A DNA stretch of 64,000 nucleotides from Candidatus Villigracilis adiacens (GCA_016703605.1 JADJBU010000026.1:1-64000), one strand, 5' to 3'; shown: positions 7,794 to 17,200, counted from the first letter of the stretch. Notes: generated by a model not told the origin, from the sequence alone. Numbers and translations: made by a program.

Positions 7794-9224
7794 ATGTCTA
7801 TTCGCCTGCGCTTTACCCTGCTTTACACCTTCATCCTCGCGCTCACGTTGACCGTCTTTGGCGTGACGCTCTACACCATTCAGGCACAGTCCACGCTTGA
7901 TCTGCTCAAACGCGACTTGATGGATGGCGCCAATAAAACAGCCGATTTTGCGCTTCGGTCAGACTCACCCGACTCGCGCCGCGATCCGCCGCCTGACGAT
8001 GGGCAAAGACCGCCGATGTCGTTCGACGAGTTTTCAAGCGGCGAGTTTCAACCGTTCCCAGAACGTGAGATCGCCCGCGTGCTCGACCCCAACGGCAATC
8101 TGGTTGCCAGTCCTTTTGGGCGTGAAGAGGATGAACTTCCATTAAGCGCCGAAGGCTTGCAGGCATTGCAGGGGCGGTGATGATTGGTATGAGACCGCCG
8201 TCATTTCTGAAGAAGAGATGCTGATCTACAGCCGCCCAGTCATCGTGGATAATGAAGTGACGTATATCGTGCAGGTGGCGCGTCCGCTGACCGAGCGCAA
8301 TCGCACTTTGCAATCGCTTGTCACTACGTTATTTGTCAGGTAAATATTACCGCATTAATCGCGTTTGGAATCGGCTGGGTACTTTCAGGCATTACCCTCG
8401 CCCCCATTCATCGCATGACTCGAACCGCCAAAGAGATCGGCGAAGAACGCGATTTCTCGCGCCGCGTGGAGTATGCGGGTCCGCAAGATGAGGTCGGTCA
8501 ACTGGCAAGCACCTTCAACGCCATGTTAACCCGTCTGCAAGATGCCTTTCAAAAAGTGGGACACTCCTCGCAAATACAACGCGATTTCGTTGCCGATGTC
8601 TCGCATGAATTGCGCACGCCGCTCACCACCCTGCGCGGCAATCTTGGTCTACTGCGCCGCAAGCCATCTGACGAAGAGCAAACCGACATTCTCAACGACA
8701 TGGTGGATGAAAGCGACCGCCTGATTCGCCTCGTCAATGATTTGTTACTGCTTGCCCGCGCCGACGCGGGGCGCGGTCTCGCCAAAGAGTCGGTGGATGT
8801 TTCCTCCCTGCTGGAGGAAGTCGTTCGGCAGACGCGCCTGCTCGACCCACAGCGGACGATCCAACTCGAAGGGGCAGACCAACTCCACGTTATGGGCGAC
8901 CGCGACGCGCTCAAGCAGGTTCTCATCATCGCGCTGGATAACGCCTTGAAACATTCATCAGGCGCAATCGAAGTCACATCCAAAAAACTGGGCAGGCAGG
9001 TCGAAATCCGCGTGCAAGATCATGGCGATGGGATTCCGCCCGAAAGATTGGAACACGTCTTCGACCGCTTCTACCGCGGAGACGACTCCGCCTCCATTCC
9101 TGGCTTTGGGCTGGGTCTCTCCATTGCGAAGACTCTCACCGAGAGGCTGGGCGGCGAAATTCAAATGCAAAGCGAAGTGGGTAGAGGTAGTACGTTGATT
9201 TTGAGATTGCCGATGGTGGGATAA
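7794..9224 (+). pseudogene. Sensor histidine kinase, frameshifted, partner of the response regulator
   Basis: Classical membrane sensor kinase. Helix 1 is LRFTLLYTFILALTLTVFGV, an extracytoplasmic domain of about 130 residues follows, then helix 2 (ITALIAFGIGWVLSGITL), HAMP, HisKA with VADVSHELRTPLTTLRG (phospho-accepting His codon at 8604-8606), and an HATPase domain with ALDNALKHS, VQDHGDGIPPE and GFGLGLSIAKTL. The first frame stops at 8180, the sensor domain continues in a second frame (DWYETAVISEEEMLIYSRP) to about 8340, and a third frame carries helix 2 to the end. Two indels (about 8175 and 8340) therefore split it. ATG 7794 follows GAGGAATAA, 3 bases after the regulator stop, so the two form an operon. 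These are the last frameshifts seen going rightward. Confidence 0.85.
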
Positions 9225-9230
9225 ATTTCG

Positions 9231-9695
9231 CTACTCCCCCGGCTTCGGGATGTAATTGCCTTCGACCCACTCCTGCCCGTCCGGTCCGACTTCTTTTTTC
9301 CAAACCGGCACAATTTCCTTGAGACGGTCTATGCCATAACGCGCCGCTTCAAAAACGCCCGTGTCGCGGTGGGCGGCTGTGCAGGCGATCAGGACGGTGG
9401 GGGTTTTGGGGTGAAGCCTGCCGATGCGCTGGACGATGGCGATTCCCTCCACCACGGGCCACTTCTCGCGGATCTCATCGGCGACCTGTTTCATCTTGGA
9501 CTCTGCCATGGGGATATAGGATTCGTATTCGAGATATTCCGTTTCATGCGCGCCGCCGCGGGAGGTAATTCCGCGCACCATGCCGGTGAAGATCGCCGCC
9601 GCGCCCGTGGATGCGAGCGTGATCCTGGCAAGCAAATCATTCAGGTCAATTTCGGATTCAGTAATGGAGTAGATGACGGGAAGGGTTTCGGTCAT
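9231..9695 (-). CDS. moaE: Molybdopterin synthase catalytic subunit MoaE
   Basis: Large subunit of molybdopterin synthase, which transfers sulfur from thiocarboxylated MoaD to cyclic pyranopterin monophosphate. The 154-aa length is usual. Family motifs: AAIFTGMVRG near the N-terminus, LEYESYIPMAESKM, VQRIGRLHPKTPTVLIAC, HRDTGVFEAARYGIDRLKE and the catalytic basic region PVWKKEVGPDG. It is the last gene of a minus-strand moaC-cupin-moaD-moaE set, 45 bases after moaD. It is convergent with the histidine kinase gene, only 6 bases away, with no visible terminator between them. Confidence 0.95.
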   Translation of the reverse strand: MTETLPVIYSITESEIDLNDLLARITLASTGAAAIFTGMVRGITSRGGAHETEYLEYESYIPMAESKMKQVADEIREKWPVVEGIAIVQRIGRLHPKTPTVLIACTAAHRDTGVFEAARYGIDRLKEIVPVWKKEVGPDGQEWVEGNYIPKPGE

Positions 9696-9740
9696 AAGAG
9701 TCTCGCAAGGATATTTCGTATCACGAATTACACAAAGGCG

Positions 9741-9989
9741 TTACCCGCCGCTGACCGGGGGAAAGAGGGCGATTTCGGCGTTGGGCGGCACGACGGCTTC
9801 GTCGAATGCGTATTCGCGATTGATGGTAATCAACACAGATTTCATGGACTCTTTCAAGTTGGGATGGTCTGCGCCAAGTTTGTCCTTCAATTGGGCGATG
9901 GTCATATCGGCGGAAATATCGAGTTCCATGGATTTCGTCCCCGCGCGGTCGCGGATGGTGGCAAAGAATAATATCTTTATTTTATTCAT
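9741..9989 (-). CDS. moaD: Molybdopterin synthase sulfur carrier MoaD
   Basis: Ubiquitin-like small subunit of molybdopterin synthase, 82 aa. It starts NKIKILFFATIRDRAG and ends in the obligatory Gly-Gly (ALFPPVSGG) that is adenylated and thiocarboxylated. It begins 2 bases after the cupin stop codon and precedes moaE, so coupled translation is likely. No MoaB, MoaA or MoeB homologue lies in this window. Confidence 0.94.
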   Translation of the reverse strand: MNKIKILFFATIRDRAGTKSMELDISADMTIAQLKDKLGADHPNLKESMKSVLITINREYAFDEAVVPPNAEIALFPPVSGG

Positions 9990-9990
9990 T

Positions 9991-10359
9991 TTATATCCAT
10001 ATATCGTTCGGAGCCGTCAATTCGGATTCGGTCGCGCTGCCGGTGTTGACCAGCCCGGCAGGCTCGACCAGCAATATATGACATTCCTGTTCGGCAACGG
10101 GCTTGTGTTCCACGCCTTTGGGAACGACAAACATTTCACCTTCATCGAGCGAGACCTCCCCATCCCGAAAAAGGATAACAAGGCGCCCTTTGACAACGAT
10201 GAATACCTCGTCTGTATCGGGATGGTCGTGCCAGACAAATTCCCCGCGCGCCTTGGCAAGTTTCAGCTGATAATCATTTAGTTGAGCGATGATCCTGGGC
10301 GACCACTGCTCCGTAAATTTGGAGAGTTTTTCCTGAAAGTTAATCGAAATATGTTTCAT
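9991..10359 (-). CDS. Cupin-domain protein within the moa operon
   Basis: A 122-aa single-domain cupin. Motif 1 is FVWHDHPDTDEVFIVVKGR with metal-ligand positions H, H and E. Motif 2 is around FVVPKGVEHKPVAEQE, with the final His. The start at ATG 10359 (MKHISINFQEKL) is preferred; an in-frame ATG farther upstream at 10416 would overlap moaC. It sits between moaC and moaD. Cupins of this type occur as free metal-binding proteins or enzymes of unknown substrate; position suggests a role linked to molybdenum cofactor use, but this is only context. Confidence 0.85.
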   Translation of the reverse strand: MKHISINFQEKLSKFTEQWSPRIIAQLNDYQLKLAKARGEFVWHDHPDTDEVFIVVKGRLVILFRDGEVSLDEGEMFVVPKGVEHKPVAEQECHILLVEPAGLVNTGSATESELTAPNDIWI

Positions 10360-10396
10360 ATGGGTTTCCGATAAATCGCAGCAGTCACATTGCGCA

Positions 10397-10876
10397 TCAC
10401 AATTCATTGACGACATCGCCGCTCGCGCCGCCGTGTTTCTCGATCAGGCGGATATTCTGAATCCGCATGGTCTTTTCGGCGGCTTTTGCCATGTCGTAGA
10501 CGGTGAGCGCGGCGACGGAGACGGCGGTGAGCGCCTCCATTTCGACGCCGGTCTTGCCGGTCACTTTGGCGGTGGCGGTGACGATCACGCCGGGAAGCGA
10601 GTCGTCCAGTTCGAGGTCAACGTCCACCTTGGAGAGGGGCAAAGGATGACATAGCGGAATCAGGTCCGAGGTCCGTTTTGAGGCGGCGATGCCCGCAATT
10701 TGGGCAACGGTCAGCACATCCCCCTTTTTTATCTGTCCGGCGCGGATCAAGCCCAGCGTCTCTTTTTTCATGTGGATTTCTCCGCGGGCGACGGCTGTCC
10801 TGGGGCTGTCGGGCTTGTGGCTTACATCCACCATTCTTGCGCGGCCCTGTTCGTCTATATGGGTAAGTTTTGCCAT
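10397..10876 (-). CDS. moaC: Cyclic pyranopterin monophosphate synthase MoaC
   Basis: Acts with MoaA in the first step of molybdenum cofactor synthesis, converting the 3',8-cyclo-GTP intermediate to cyclic pyranopterin monophosphate. The 159-aa sequence contains all landmarks: MVDVSHKPDSPRTAVARG, SDLIPLCHPLPLSKVDV and GKTGVEMEALTAVSVAALTV. The start codon at 10876 lies 6 nt after a perfect minus-strand TATAAT (10888-10883) with no ribosome-binding site, predicting a leaderless message. First gene of the moa set and divergent from the ROK kinase. Confidence 0.96.
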   Translation of the reverse strand: MAKLTHIDEQGRARMVDVSHKPDSPRTAVARGEIHMKKETLGLIRAGQIKKGDVLTVAQIAGIAASKRTSDLIPLCHPLPLSKVDVDLELDDSLPGVIVTATAKVTGKTGVEMEALTAVSVAALTVYDMAKAAEKTMRIQNIRLIEKHGGASGDVVNEL

Positions 10877-10882
10877 GGGTCA

Positions 10883-10950
10883 ATTATACCTTTGGCGGTT
10901 GAGCGTGGACCGACTGCCCGAAAAACCGCGAAAATTCGTTACGGTATAAT
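10883..10950. promoter_or_regulatory. Back-to-back leaderless promoters of moaC and the ROK kinase
   Basis: Two perfect TATAAT hexamers point away from each other: minus strand 10888-10883 (6 nt before the moaC ATG) and plus strand 10945-10950 (7 nt before the ROK ATG at 10958). With usual -10 to start-site spacing, both messages begin at or next to the start codon. Confidence 0.7.
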
Positions 10951-10957
10951 TGCCAAT

Positions 10958-11899
10958 ATGTCCATCATTGTTGCCGTTGATATCGGCGGTACGCAAATGC
11001 GCGCCGCTGCCTATACGCAAGACCAGGTCTCCCCTCTTCAACAAAAGAAAATTCCCACACTTGCTTCGAAACCCGGTGGGTTGGAGCGCCTCTTCAAGGT
11101 GATCGAGGATGTCCTGCCAAACGATAGGGAAATTTCGGCAATCGGCATTGGGTCGCCTGGACCGCTCGACCCTCATACCGGCTACCTGCTCGCGCCGCCA
11201 AACAACCCTGAATGGCATAATTTTCCGCTTGCGCCCCGGGTGCAGGAACATTTCGGGGTGCGCACTTTTCTGGACAATGATGCGAATCTTGCCGGGCTTG
11301 CCGAATATCGCTTCGGAGCCGGGCAGGGACATCGCAATGTCCTGTACATCACGGTCAGCACGGGGATCGGCGCGGGGGTTGTGATCGAGGATCGTTTATT
11401 GCAGGGGTTTCATGGACTGGCGGCGGAGCTTGGTCATTCGATCATTGACCCGGATGGTCCGCCCTGTTCCTGCGGTTTCAATGGGCATCTCGAGTCGTTT
11501 TCATCGGGTCCGGCAATCGTGAAGTATGCGCTGGCGGAATTGGAGGCGGGGACGAAGTCGATTCTCAAGCCGGACGATTCGTTGAATGCGCGCGATATTG
11601 CGGATGCGGCGTTGAAAGGAGACGAACTGGCGATCCGCGCATACCAGCGGGCGGGCGAATATCTTGGGATCGGGGTGGCCTCCTTCCTTCATGCCTTCGA
11701 CCCGTCGGTTGTCATTTTTGGCGGCGGGGTGTCGCAGGTTGGGCGGCTGCTTTTCGATCCTTTTGAAGCCAGTTTGAGGCGGCGGGTTTTTCATCCGCGA
11801 TACCTGGAGGGACTGGTCATCACGCAGGCGCAGCTGGGCGACAATGCCGGGCTGCTTGGGGCGCGGGCATTAGCCGAAATGAAATCGGGCTTCCGGTAG
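10958..11899 (+). CDS. ROK-family sugar kinase (glucokinase-like)
   Basis: A 313-aa ROK protein, probably phosphorylating a hexose such as glucose. The ATP phosphate-1 loop is VAVDIGGTQMRAA, followed by GIGSPGPLDP, the catalytic LDNDANLAGLAEYRFGAG, ITVSTGIGAGVV and the ROK signature AAELGHSIIDPDG. The usual zinc motif CxCGxxGCxE reads C-S-C-G-F-N-G-H-L-E, with the third Cys replaced by His. Zinc may still bind, since Cys-to-His swaps are chemically tolerable, but this is a deviation. No helix-turn-helix precedes the kinase domain, so it is an enzyme rather than a repressor. ATG 10958 was chosen over upstream codons because the domain starts there and TATAAT ends 7 nt before it. Confidence 0.88.
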   Translation: MSIIVAVDIGGTQMRAAAYTQDQVSPLQQKKIPTLASKPGGLERLFKVIEDVLPNDREISAIGIGSPGPLDPHTGYLLAPPNNPEWHNFPLAPRVQEHFGVRTFLDNDANLAGLAEYRFGAGQGHRNVLYITVSTGIGAGVVIEDRLLQGFHGLAAELGHSIIDPDGPPCSCGFNGHLESFSSGPAIVKYALAELEAGTKSILKPDDSLNARDIADAALKGDELAIRAYQRAGEYLGIGVASFLHAFDPSVVIFGGGVSQVGRLLFDPFEASLRRRVFHPRYLEGLVITQAQLGDNAGLLGARALAEMKSGFR

Positions 11900-11998
11900 C
11901 GCCGCCATGAATATTGAGCGAAACGGGCATGATTGGAATTCAGGTGACTGTCGCCTGTTTGTTTCCGATGGTCTAACTTTTTGTAACAAGGAGAACGC

Positions 11999-13321
11999 AT
12001 GACTAATAAGACTATACCGGGTCCGCAGACCAAGGCGATGATTGAACGCGACCATAAGGTGATTTCGCCTTCATATCCGCGGGGGTATCCATTCGCAATG
12101 GATCATGGCAAAGGCACGGAGGTGTGGGATGTGGACGGTAACCGCTTCCTCGATTTTATGGGCGGCATTGCGGTTGTAGCCACGGGGCATTCCCACCCGC
12201 AGGTCGTCCGGGCGATTCAGGAGCAGGCGGAAAAGTTCATTCACATCTCTTCCGATTTTTATCACGAGAATTGGATTCGACTTGGCGAAAAATTGAGCGA
12301 GATCGCGCCGTTCAAGGAGGATGCGCTTTCTTTTATGACCAATTCGGGGACCGAGGCAGTGGAGGCGGCGATCAAACTGGCGCGGTATCATACCAAACGC
12401 TCGAACTTCATTGGTTTCACCGGCGCCTTCCACGGGCGGACGATGGGCGCGGTGACTTTCACCGCCAGCAAAGCCAAGTATCACAGCGGGTTCTATCCGC
12501 TGATGAACGGCGTGACCCACGCCCCCTTTCCAAATCCATACCGACCGGTGCTGGAACGCCGCAAAGGCGAGGATCACGGCGAGGCGGTTGTGCGCTACAT
12601 TGAAGAGGAGATCATTGCGCAAATCCTGCCTGCCAAGGAAGTTGCCGGTGTGTTGGTGGAAACGATCCAGGGCGAGGGCGGGTATATTGTGCCGCCGGAT
12701 GGTTTCTACCCCGCCCTGCGCAAGTTCTGCGACAGGCACGGCATTCTGCTCATTCTAGACGAAGTGCAATCGGGCATGGGGCGCACCGGCAAGTGGTGGG
12801 CGATCGAGCATTTCGGGGTGGAGCCGGACATCATCACCTCGGCAAAGGGCATCGCTTCGGGGATGCCGCTCGGGGCGTGTATTGCGCGCAAATCGGTGAT
12901 GGACTGGGAGATCGGAGCGCACGGAAATACCTACGGCGGGAATCCGATTTCCTGCGCGGCTTCGCTTGCGACCATCGACCTGATCGAAAAACAATATCTA
13001 CAAAATGCCAAAGAGGTCGGGGAATACGCCATGGATGCCCTGATGGAGATCCAGGCGCGCCATCCCAGCATCGGCGATGTGCGCGGTAAAGGATTGATGA
13101 TCGGCGTGGAATTCGTGAAGGACCGCGAAACCAAGGAGCCTGCAAAGAAACTGACCGACCGGGTGGTTGACCTGGCTTTTGAACGCGGACTTTTGACTCT
13201 CTCCTGCGGGCAGAGCGTGATCCGCATTGCGCCCCCGCTTTCGATCAGCAAAAGCGAGGTGGACGAGGGGTTGGGCATGTTCGAAGACGCGCTGACGCAG
13301 GCGGAAAAAGAGACGAAATAA
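11999..13321 (+). CDS. Class-III aminotransferase (acetylornithine/GABA transaminase family)
   Basis: A 440-aa PLP-dependent omega-aminotransferase. Motifs: FLDFMGGIAVVATGHSHPQV, SFMTNSGTEAVEAAIKLAR (phosphate contact), GFTGAFHGRTMGAV, LILDEVQSGMGRTGKW with the Asp that binds the PLP nitrogen, and the Schiff-base lysine K283 in ITSAKGIASGMPLGA. The substrate cannot be fixed from sequence; 4-aminobutyrate or ornithine-type substrates are usual. The ribosome-binding site AAGGAG lies 6 nt before ATG 11999. It is followed within 20 bases by a strong terminator and is probably monocistronic. Confidence 0.92.
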   Translation: MTNKTIPGPQTKAMIERDHKVISPSYPRGYPFAMDHGKGTEVWDVDGNRFLDFMGGIAVVATGHSHPQVVRAIQEQAEKFIHISSDFYHENWIRLGEKLSEIAPFKEDALSFMTNSGTEAVEAAIKLARYHTKRSNFIGFTGAFHGRTMGAVTFTASKAKYHSGFYPLMNGVTHAPFPNPYRPVLERRKGEDHGEAVVRYIEEEIIAQILPAKEVAGVLVETIQGEGGYIVPPDGFYPALRKFCDRHGILLILDEVQSGMGRTGKWWAIEHFGVEPDIITSAKGIASGMPLGACIARKSVMDWEIGAHGNTYGGNPISCAASLATIDLIEKQYLQNAKEVGEYAMDALMEIQARHPSIGDVRGKGLMIGVEFVKDRETKEPAKKLTDRVVDLAFERGLLTLSCGQSVIRIAPPLSISKSEVDEGLGMFEDALTQAEKETK

Positions 13322-13340
13322 CGACCGGTAACCGGCGGCA

Positions 13341-13376
13341 AAAAGACCTTCGAGCGCAATCTCGAAGGTCTTTTTT
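13341..13376 (+). terminator. Intrinsic terminator after the aminotransferase gene
   Basis: A 14-bp perfect stem (13341-13354 with 13361-13374), 6-nt loop and T-run. The A-run on the other arm could also make it function for the opposite strand. Confidence 0.9.
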
Positions 13377-13432
13377 GTCAGTCTGTAACTACCTCGACAA
13401 TGTCACATTAAGGCTGAAACCAAAGTTCTTAA

Positions 13433-13519
13433 CCACAAAGGGCACGAAGTAACACGAAGGAAACCTTTGGTTTTAGCGTTTTGCTCTCCTTCGTGACCCT
13501 TTGTGGACTTTGTGGTAAA
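13433..13519. repeat. Intergenic palindromic repeat of the ACAAAGG/CCTTTGT type
   Basis: Left arm AACCACAAAGGGCACGAAG is matched by the inverted arm CTTCGTGACCCTTTGTGG, with AAGGAAACC and similar text between. A related copy lies at 53735-53812 and diverged copies at 44491-44556 and in the 58.0-58.3 kb repeat. It sits between two convergent genes. Confidence 0.7.
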
Positions 13520-13545
13520 AGGTTTTGAAATATGGCATTGGCAAA

Positions 13546-14154
13546 CTACTTTGCGCCTTTTTTGTTCGTCACATGATTGTCGTCGCCGATGATGATGTTC
13601 GAACCGGTGACATCGCCGTGAATGTGTATTTCGGTGGCTGCCGGGGGATTCGAGTTTTTACGCGGCGCGGCTCTTTCCTTTTTTGCGGTCTTCAAGTCTG
13701 GGGGCGGGTTGTCAATGGAAAGCGGCGCGGCTTTTACCCTTTCGGCGCGCAGGTTGAGGCTTTGAACCAGCCGCTTCATGCCGCTTTCAACGAACAGGTC
13801 CACGTACTGGTAATCGCGCAGGCTGTACGGCGGGTCCACGTCTTCGAAGCGGCCCGGGATGAGGAAAATCTCGCCGGGGGGAATCTCCAATGCCCGGTCG
13901 AGGGCGAGGCGCATTTCCTTTTGGACGTATCCCTCACGGCTGATGGAATGTTTCGAGAGGCAGAGCAGCACGAGGTCGGTATCCTCAAGCGCCCTGTGGA
14001 TTTCCATTTTCCAATCCTGCCCGGGCAGGAGGTCTTCCACGTCCAGCCAGGGGTCTGCTCCCTGCTGTTTTAGGAAGGCGTGAAGTTTGCGGGCTTTTTC
14101 GCGGTCTGCAGATGCGTAGCTGATTAAGACCTTCAACGGGTGTTTGGATGCCAT
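13546..14154 (-). CDS. TIR-domain protein with C-terminal beta-hairpin motif
   Basis: A 202-aa soluble protein. Residues 7-135 form a TIR domain: VLISYASADREKARKLHAFL (strand A and box 1), DPWLDVEDLLPGQDW, DLVLLCLSKHSISREGYVQK with a following Glu in the position of the NADase glutamate, and IFLIPGRFEDVD. After a Pro/Lys-rich linker the C-terminus carries HIHGDVTGSNIIIGDDNHV, a short beta-hairpin motif of the GxNIIIGDxN type. TIR domains of this kind cleave NAD+ or act in signalling; no ThsA-like or other defence partner is adjacent, so a defence role is unproven. TATAAT (14167-14162) ends 7 nt before the ATG, so the message should be leaderless. It lies directly behind the terminator of the giant surface protein gene. 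Confidence 0.85.
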   Translation of the reverse strand: MASKHPLKVLISYASADREKARKLHAFLKQQGADPWLDVEDLLPGQDWKMEIHRALEDTDLVLLCLSKHSISREGYVQKEMRLALDRALEIPPGEIFLIPGRFEDVDPPYSLRDYQYVDLFVESGMKRLVQSLNLRAERVKAAPLSIDNPPPDLKTAKKERAAPRKNSNPPAATEIHIHGDVTGSNIIIGDDNHVTNKKGAK

Positions 14155-14161
14155 GCGTGGG

Positions 14162-14167
14162 ATTATA
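14162..14167 (-). promoter_or_regulatory. -10 element of the TIR gene
   Basis: Minus-strand TATAAT followed by 7 nt and the ATG at 14154; no ribosome-binding site, hence predicted leaderless. Confidence 0.6.
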
Positions 14168-14171
14168 AAAC

Positions 14172-14201
14172 AAAAGGCGGCGCCTCACGACGCCGCCTTT
14201 T
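14172..14201 (-). terminator. Terminator of the giant surface protein gene
   Basis: AAAAGGCGGCG pairs with CGCCGCCTTTT across an 8-nt loop, followed on the minus strand by a T-rich tail. It lies 11 bases after the gene stop and immediately before the TIR promoter. Confidence 0.85.
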
Positions 14202-14211
14202 GCTGGTCTGC

Positions 14212-17200
14212 CTACCGAAGATTTCTTCCGCCGTTGACGGCTGCTTCATCGTACCCAAGCAGCACGGCGCGGACGGCGATACGGTTCGAATAGGTATCCG
14301 AGGTTTCGTTGTAATCCCGGCAGGTCAGGAGGGTGAGCCAGGGGTCTTCTTCGTGTTGAAGGACGCCAATGCTGAACGGCTTGACAATACGGTTGGTCCT
14401 GACTTCGTAGGTGTACGCCGTGCCGAAAGCGTGGACGATGATTTTGTCGCCCCAGCGAAGTTTGTCCAATTCGGCGAATGGGCCCTGCTGCCCGTTTGGC
14501 AGGGCAACGTGCCCGGTCAGAACGCTGTTGCCAGACCAGCTTGGGAAGGCGGTGCCTTCGAGCCAGCCGGCTTCATCCCACAACCAGGTCAGGTTCCATT
14601 CCTCCTCCGCGATTGGCACGCCGACGATGGGCATTTTCAAGCCAAGGCTCGGAATTTCGAGCCAGACATCGGTTTCGCGGTAAGCAAGGTCTACCGGCTG
14701 TTCGGGAATCACGGTCACTCTGTTCGGAGCAAAGCCGGTATCGGGCAGGGAGACGGGCAGTTCCGCCTCTTCCCCATCCGAGCCTGCCGCGCCGCTGGGA
14801 ACGTTGATCGTTACCTGGGCGGAGTTGGCATACACATTGACGTCGTCAGCCGGGTCATACCAGCGTTCGGTCGATTCGACATTATAGACGCTTAGTTGAA
14901 CAGGCAGTCCGCTCGGCTGCGGGTCGATGGGCAGGGAGGTCCATGCGACATTGGCTGAGTTCGTCGCGGGGGAGTTAACCAGCCGCGCGTTGAAGGTAAT
15001 GGTTGCCGTGGCGTTTAATGGGAAGTGGTCCCATCGGAAGACCAGGTTCGATGTCGTCCCCGGACAATAGGGGGCGGGGGCGGCAGGCGGGTCGGTTGGG
15101 GCAAGACCCGAGTAGGCGATGGAACAGGGGATGTACTCCAATTCCGGCGGCAGGACATCGGTCACCACCACGTCGAAGGCGTCTGTCAGGCTGAGCGCGG
15201 TGTGGCTGATCGTCAATGTAAACTGGATCGGGGTGCCGATCGCCACGCCGCTGTTGGGAATGGCGGATTTATCGATGTCCATATCCGGTTCGACGACGGT
15301 GACGTTTGGCGCGCTGGAGGAAAGCGCCCCGCCAGACCAGGTGACCGCGGCATCGTTGTTCAACGTGGCACCCTGCTGGTTGTCGATAATATCGAGCACG
15401 ATGGCTTCGTAGCGAATGACAAGGGTCGTATCCGCAGCCGGGGCGGGTATATTGCCAATATTAAACACCACCTGCCTGCCCGCATTTGCCGGGTCGAGCG
15501 GGTCGCCAAGCAGGGAAACCGTCGGCGGGCAGACGCTGGCTGTGATATCGGCGCCGTCCAAAATGACCGAGTCGCAGTCGACGAAGGCAAGGCCCCTATC
15601 CATGCTGTCTGTTACGACCACATTGGTCATGGGGGTTCCGGCGGCAAGGTCCAGTGTGATCTGGTAGGTGACGATCTCGCCAATTGCCACGTTTGCGCCT
15701 GTGGTAAAGGTTTCGTTCGTCCCGGCAATGGTCTTCAGGAAGCCGTTGGTCGGGGTGAACCCAAAGTCCATGGATGGATTGCTGGTCGTGCCGGTGCTGT
15801 TCGTCACTGTGGTACTCGCGCCTGTGACGCCTGGAACCAGTGAAACAGGGTTGCTCGAAACCTGCCCGGGCCCTACTCCAATTCCATTATCGTTATGGTT
15901 GACGTTATTGTTCGGCGTGGTCGTATCCGAATTCACATCGGCTGTGCTGGTATATCCCGAAGGCGGTGTAACACGGACGACGTAATCGCCTGCGGGCAGC
16001 CCGTTGAACAAATATTGCCCGTCGGCGAGTGTGGTCATTCCGTTAGGTCCATCGTCCACGGTGCCCAGTACGCCGTCGGGCCCAACCAGGATTTCCACCA
16101 AACCATCGCCTGAGAACAATTGCACCCGCGCGCCAGCCAGGGGCAGGTCGCCGTTCACAGTGTTATACACGCCGTCATTGTCGGCATCCACGAATATCTG
16201 GTTGCTGAGTTCGAGCCTGTAAAAGCCAAAATCCACCGTCCGATTGCTTTGATTGTCCGGTTCCTCGCCGACATCGGGGTTGGGCAGGGCGTCGGTTTCG
16301 CCTGGCGGTTCGGCGGCGCTCGGTCCCAGAGCGACAGCCTGCGCCGTCACAAAGGATAAGGTGCTTCCGGTAAAGGTGGAGGTCCCGTTATCGTCGCTGT
16401 CGGTTGCGGTCACATCCGGGTCGGGACCGAAGCCATCGGTGATCGTGCCGGTGTTTGAAATGTTTGTGCCGCTGCTCAGGTAGCCCTCGAGCGGTCCGCC
16501 TGCGCCAAACTGGCTGGGCGGAATGACAACCACATATTGACCGGCGGGCAGGTTGTCAAAGCGGTAATATCCGCCCGCAGACGTGTCATCGAAGCCAAGG
16601 AAATTGTCGCCAATATCGTACACGCCGGGAACCGTTCCGTCATCGCTATACAACTCGACCCGGACATTGTCCACGCCGACTTCGGAGCCGTTGATGGCGC
16701 CGTTATTGTCCGTATCGAACCAGACCCGGTTGCCAAGGCTGAATTCAAGGGTTGAATCTGGGATAAAGCCGAAGTCGAGCGAGGGGTTCCGGGTGGAACC
16801 GGTCGAATCGTCAAGCACATTACTCAATCCGGCGTCTCCCGGGATCATGGCAAACTGATTGCTCGAGACCTGTCCCGCTCCCGTACCGACGCCATTGTCC
16901 CCATTGTCAATATTATTGTTCGGCGTGGTCGTATCAGCGCTGTCAATGGTGCTTTCAAACCCGGGCGGCGGGGTGACGCGCACCACGTAATTCCCGGCGG
17001 GCATTCCGGTAAACAGGTATTGACCGCTCCCACCCGTGACAACGCTGTCGAGTTGGGTCAGTCCATCGCCGGTGAAGAGAGCCACGGTCGCGCCGTCCAC
17101 GGCAAGGTCGCCGCCGCCGTATATGCCATTTGCATTGACATCCCAGAAGATCTGATCGCCCAATTCGAGCGTATAGAAACCGAAATCCACTGTGCGGTTG

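Noticed and set aside
13546..14154. Thoeris or other TIR-based antiphage system.
   Set aside because: No ThsA-like, SIR2 or sensor gene is adjacent; neighbours are an aminotransferase and a surface protein gene, so only a lone TIR gene is supported.
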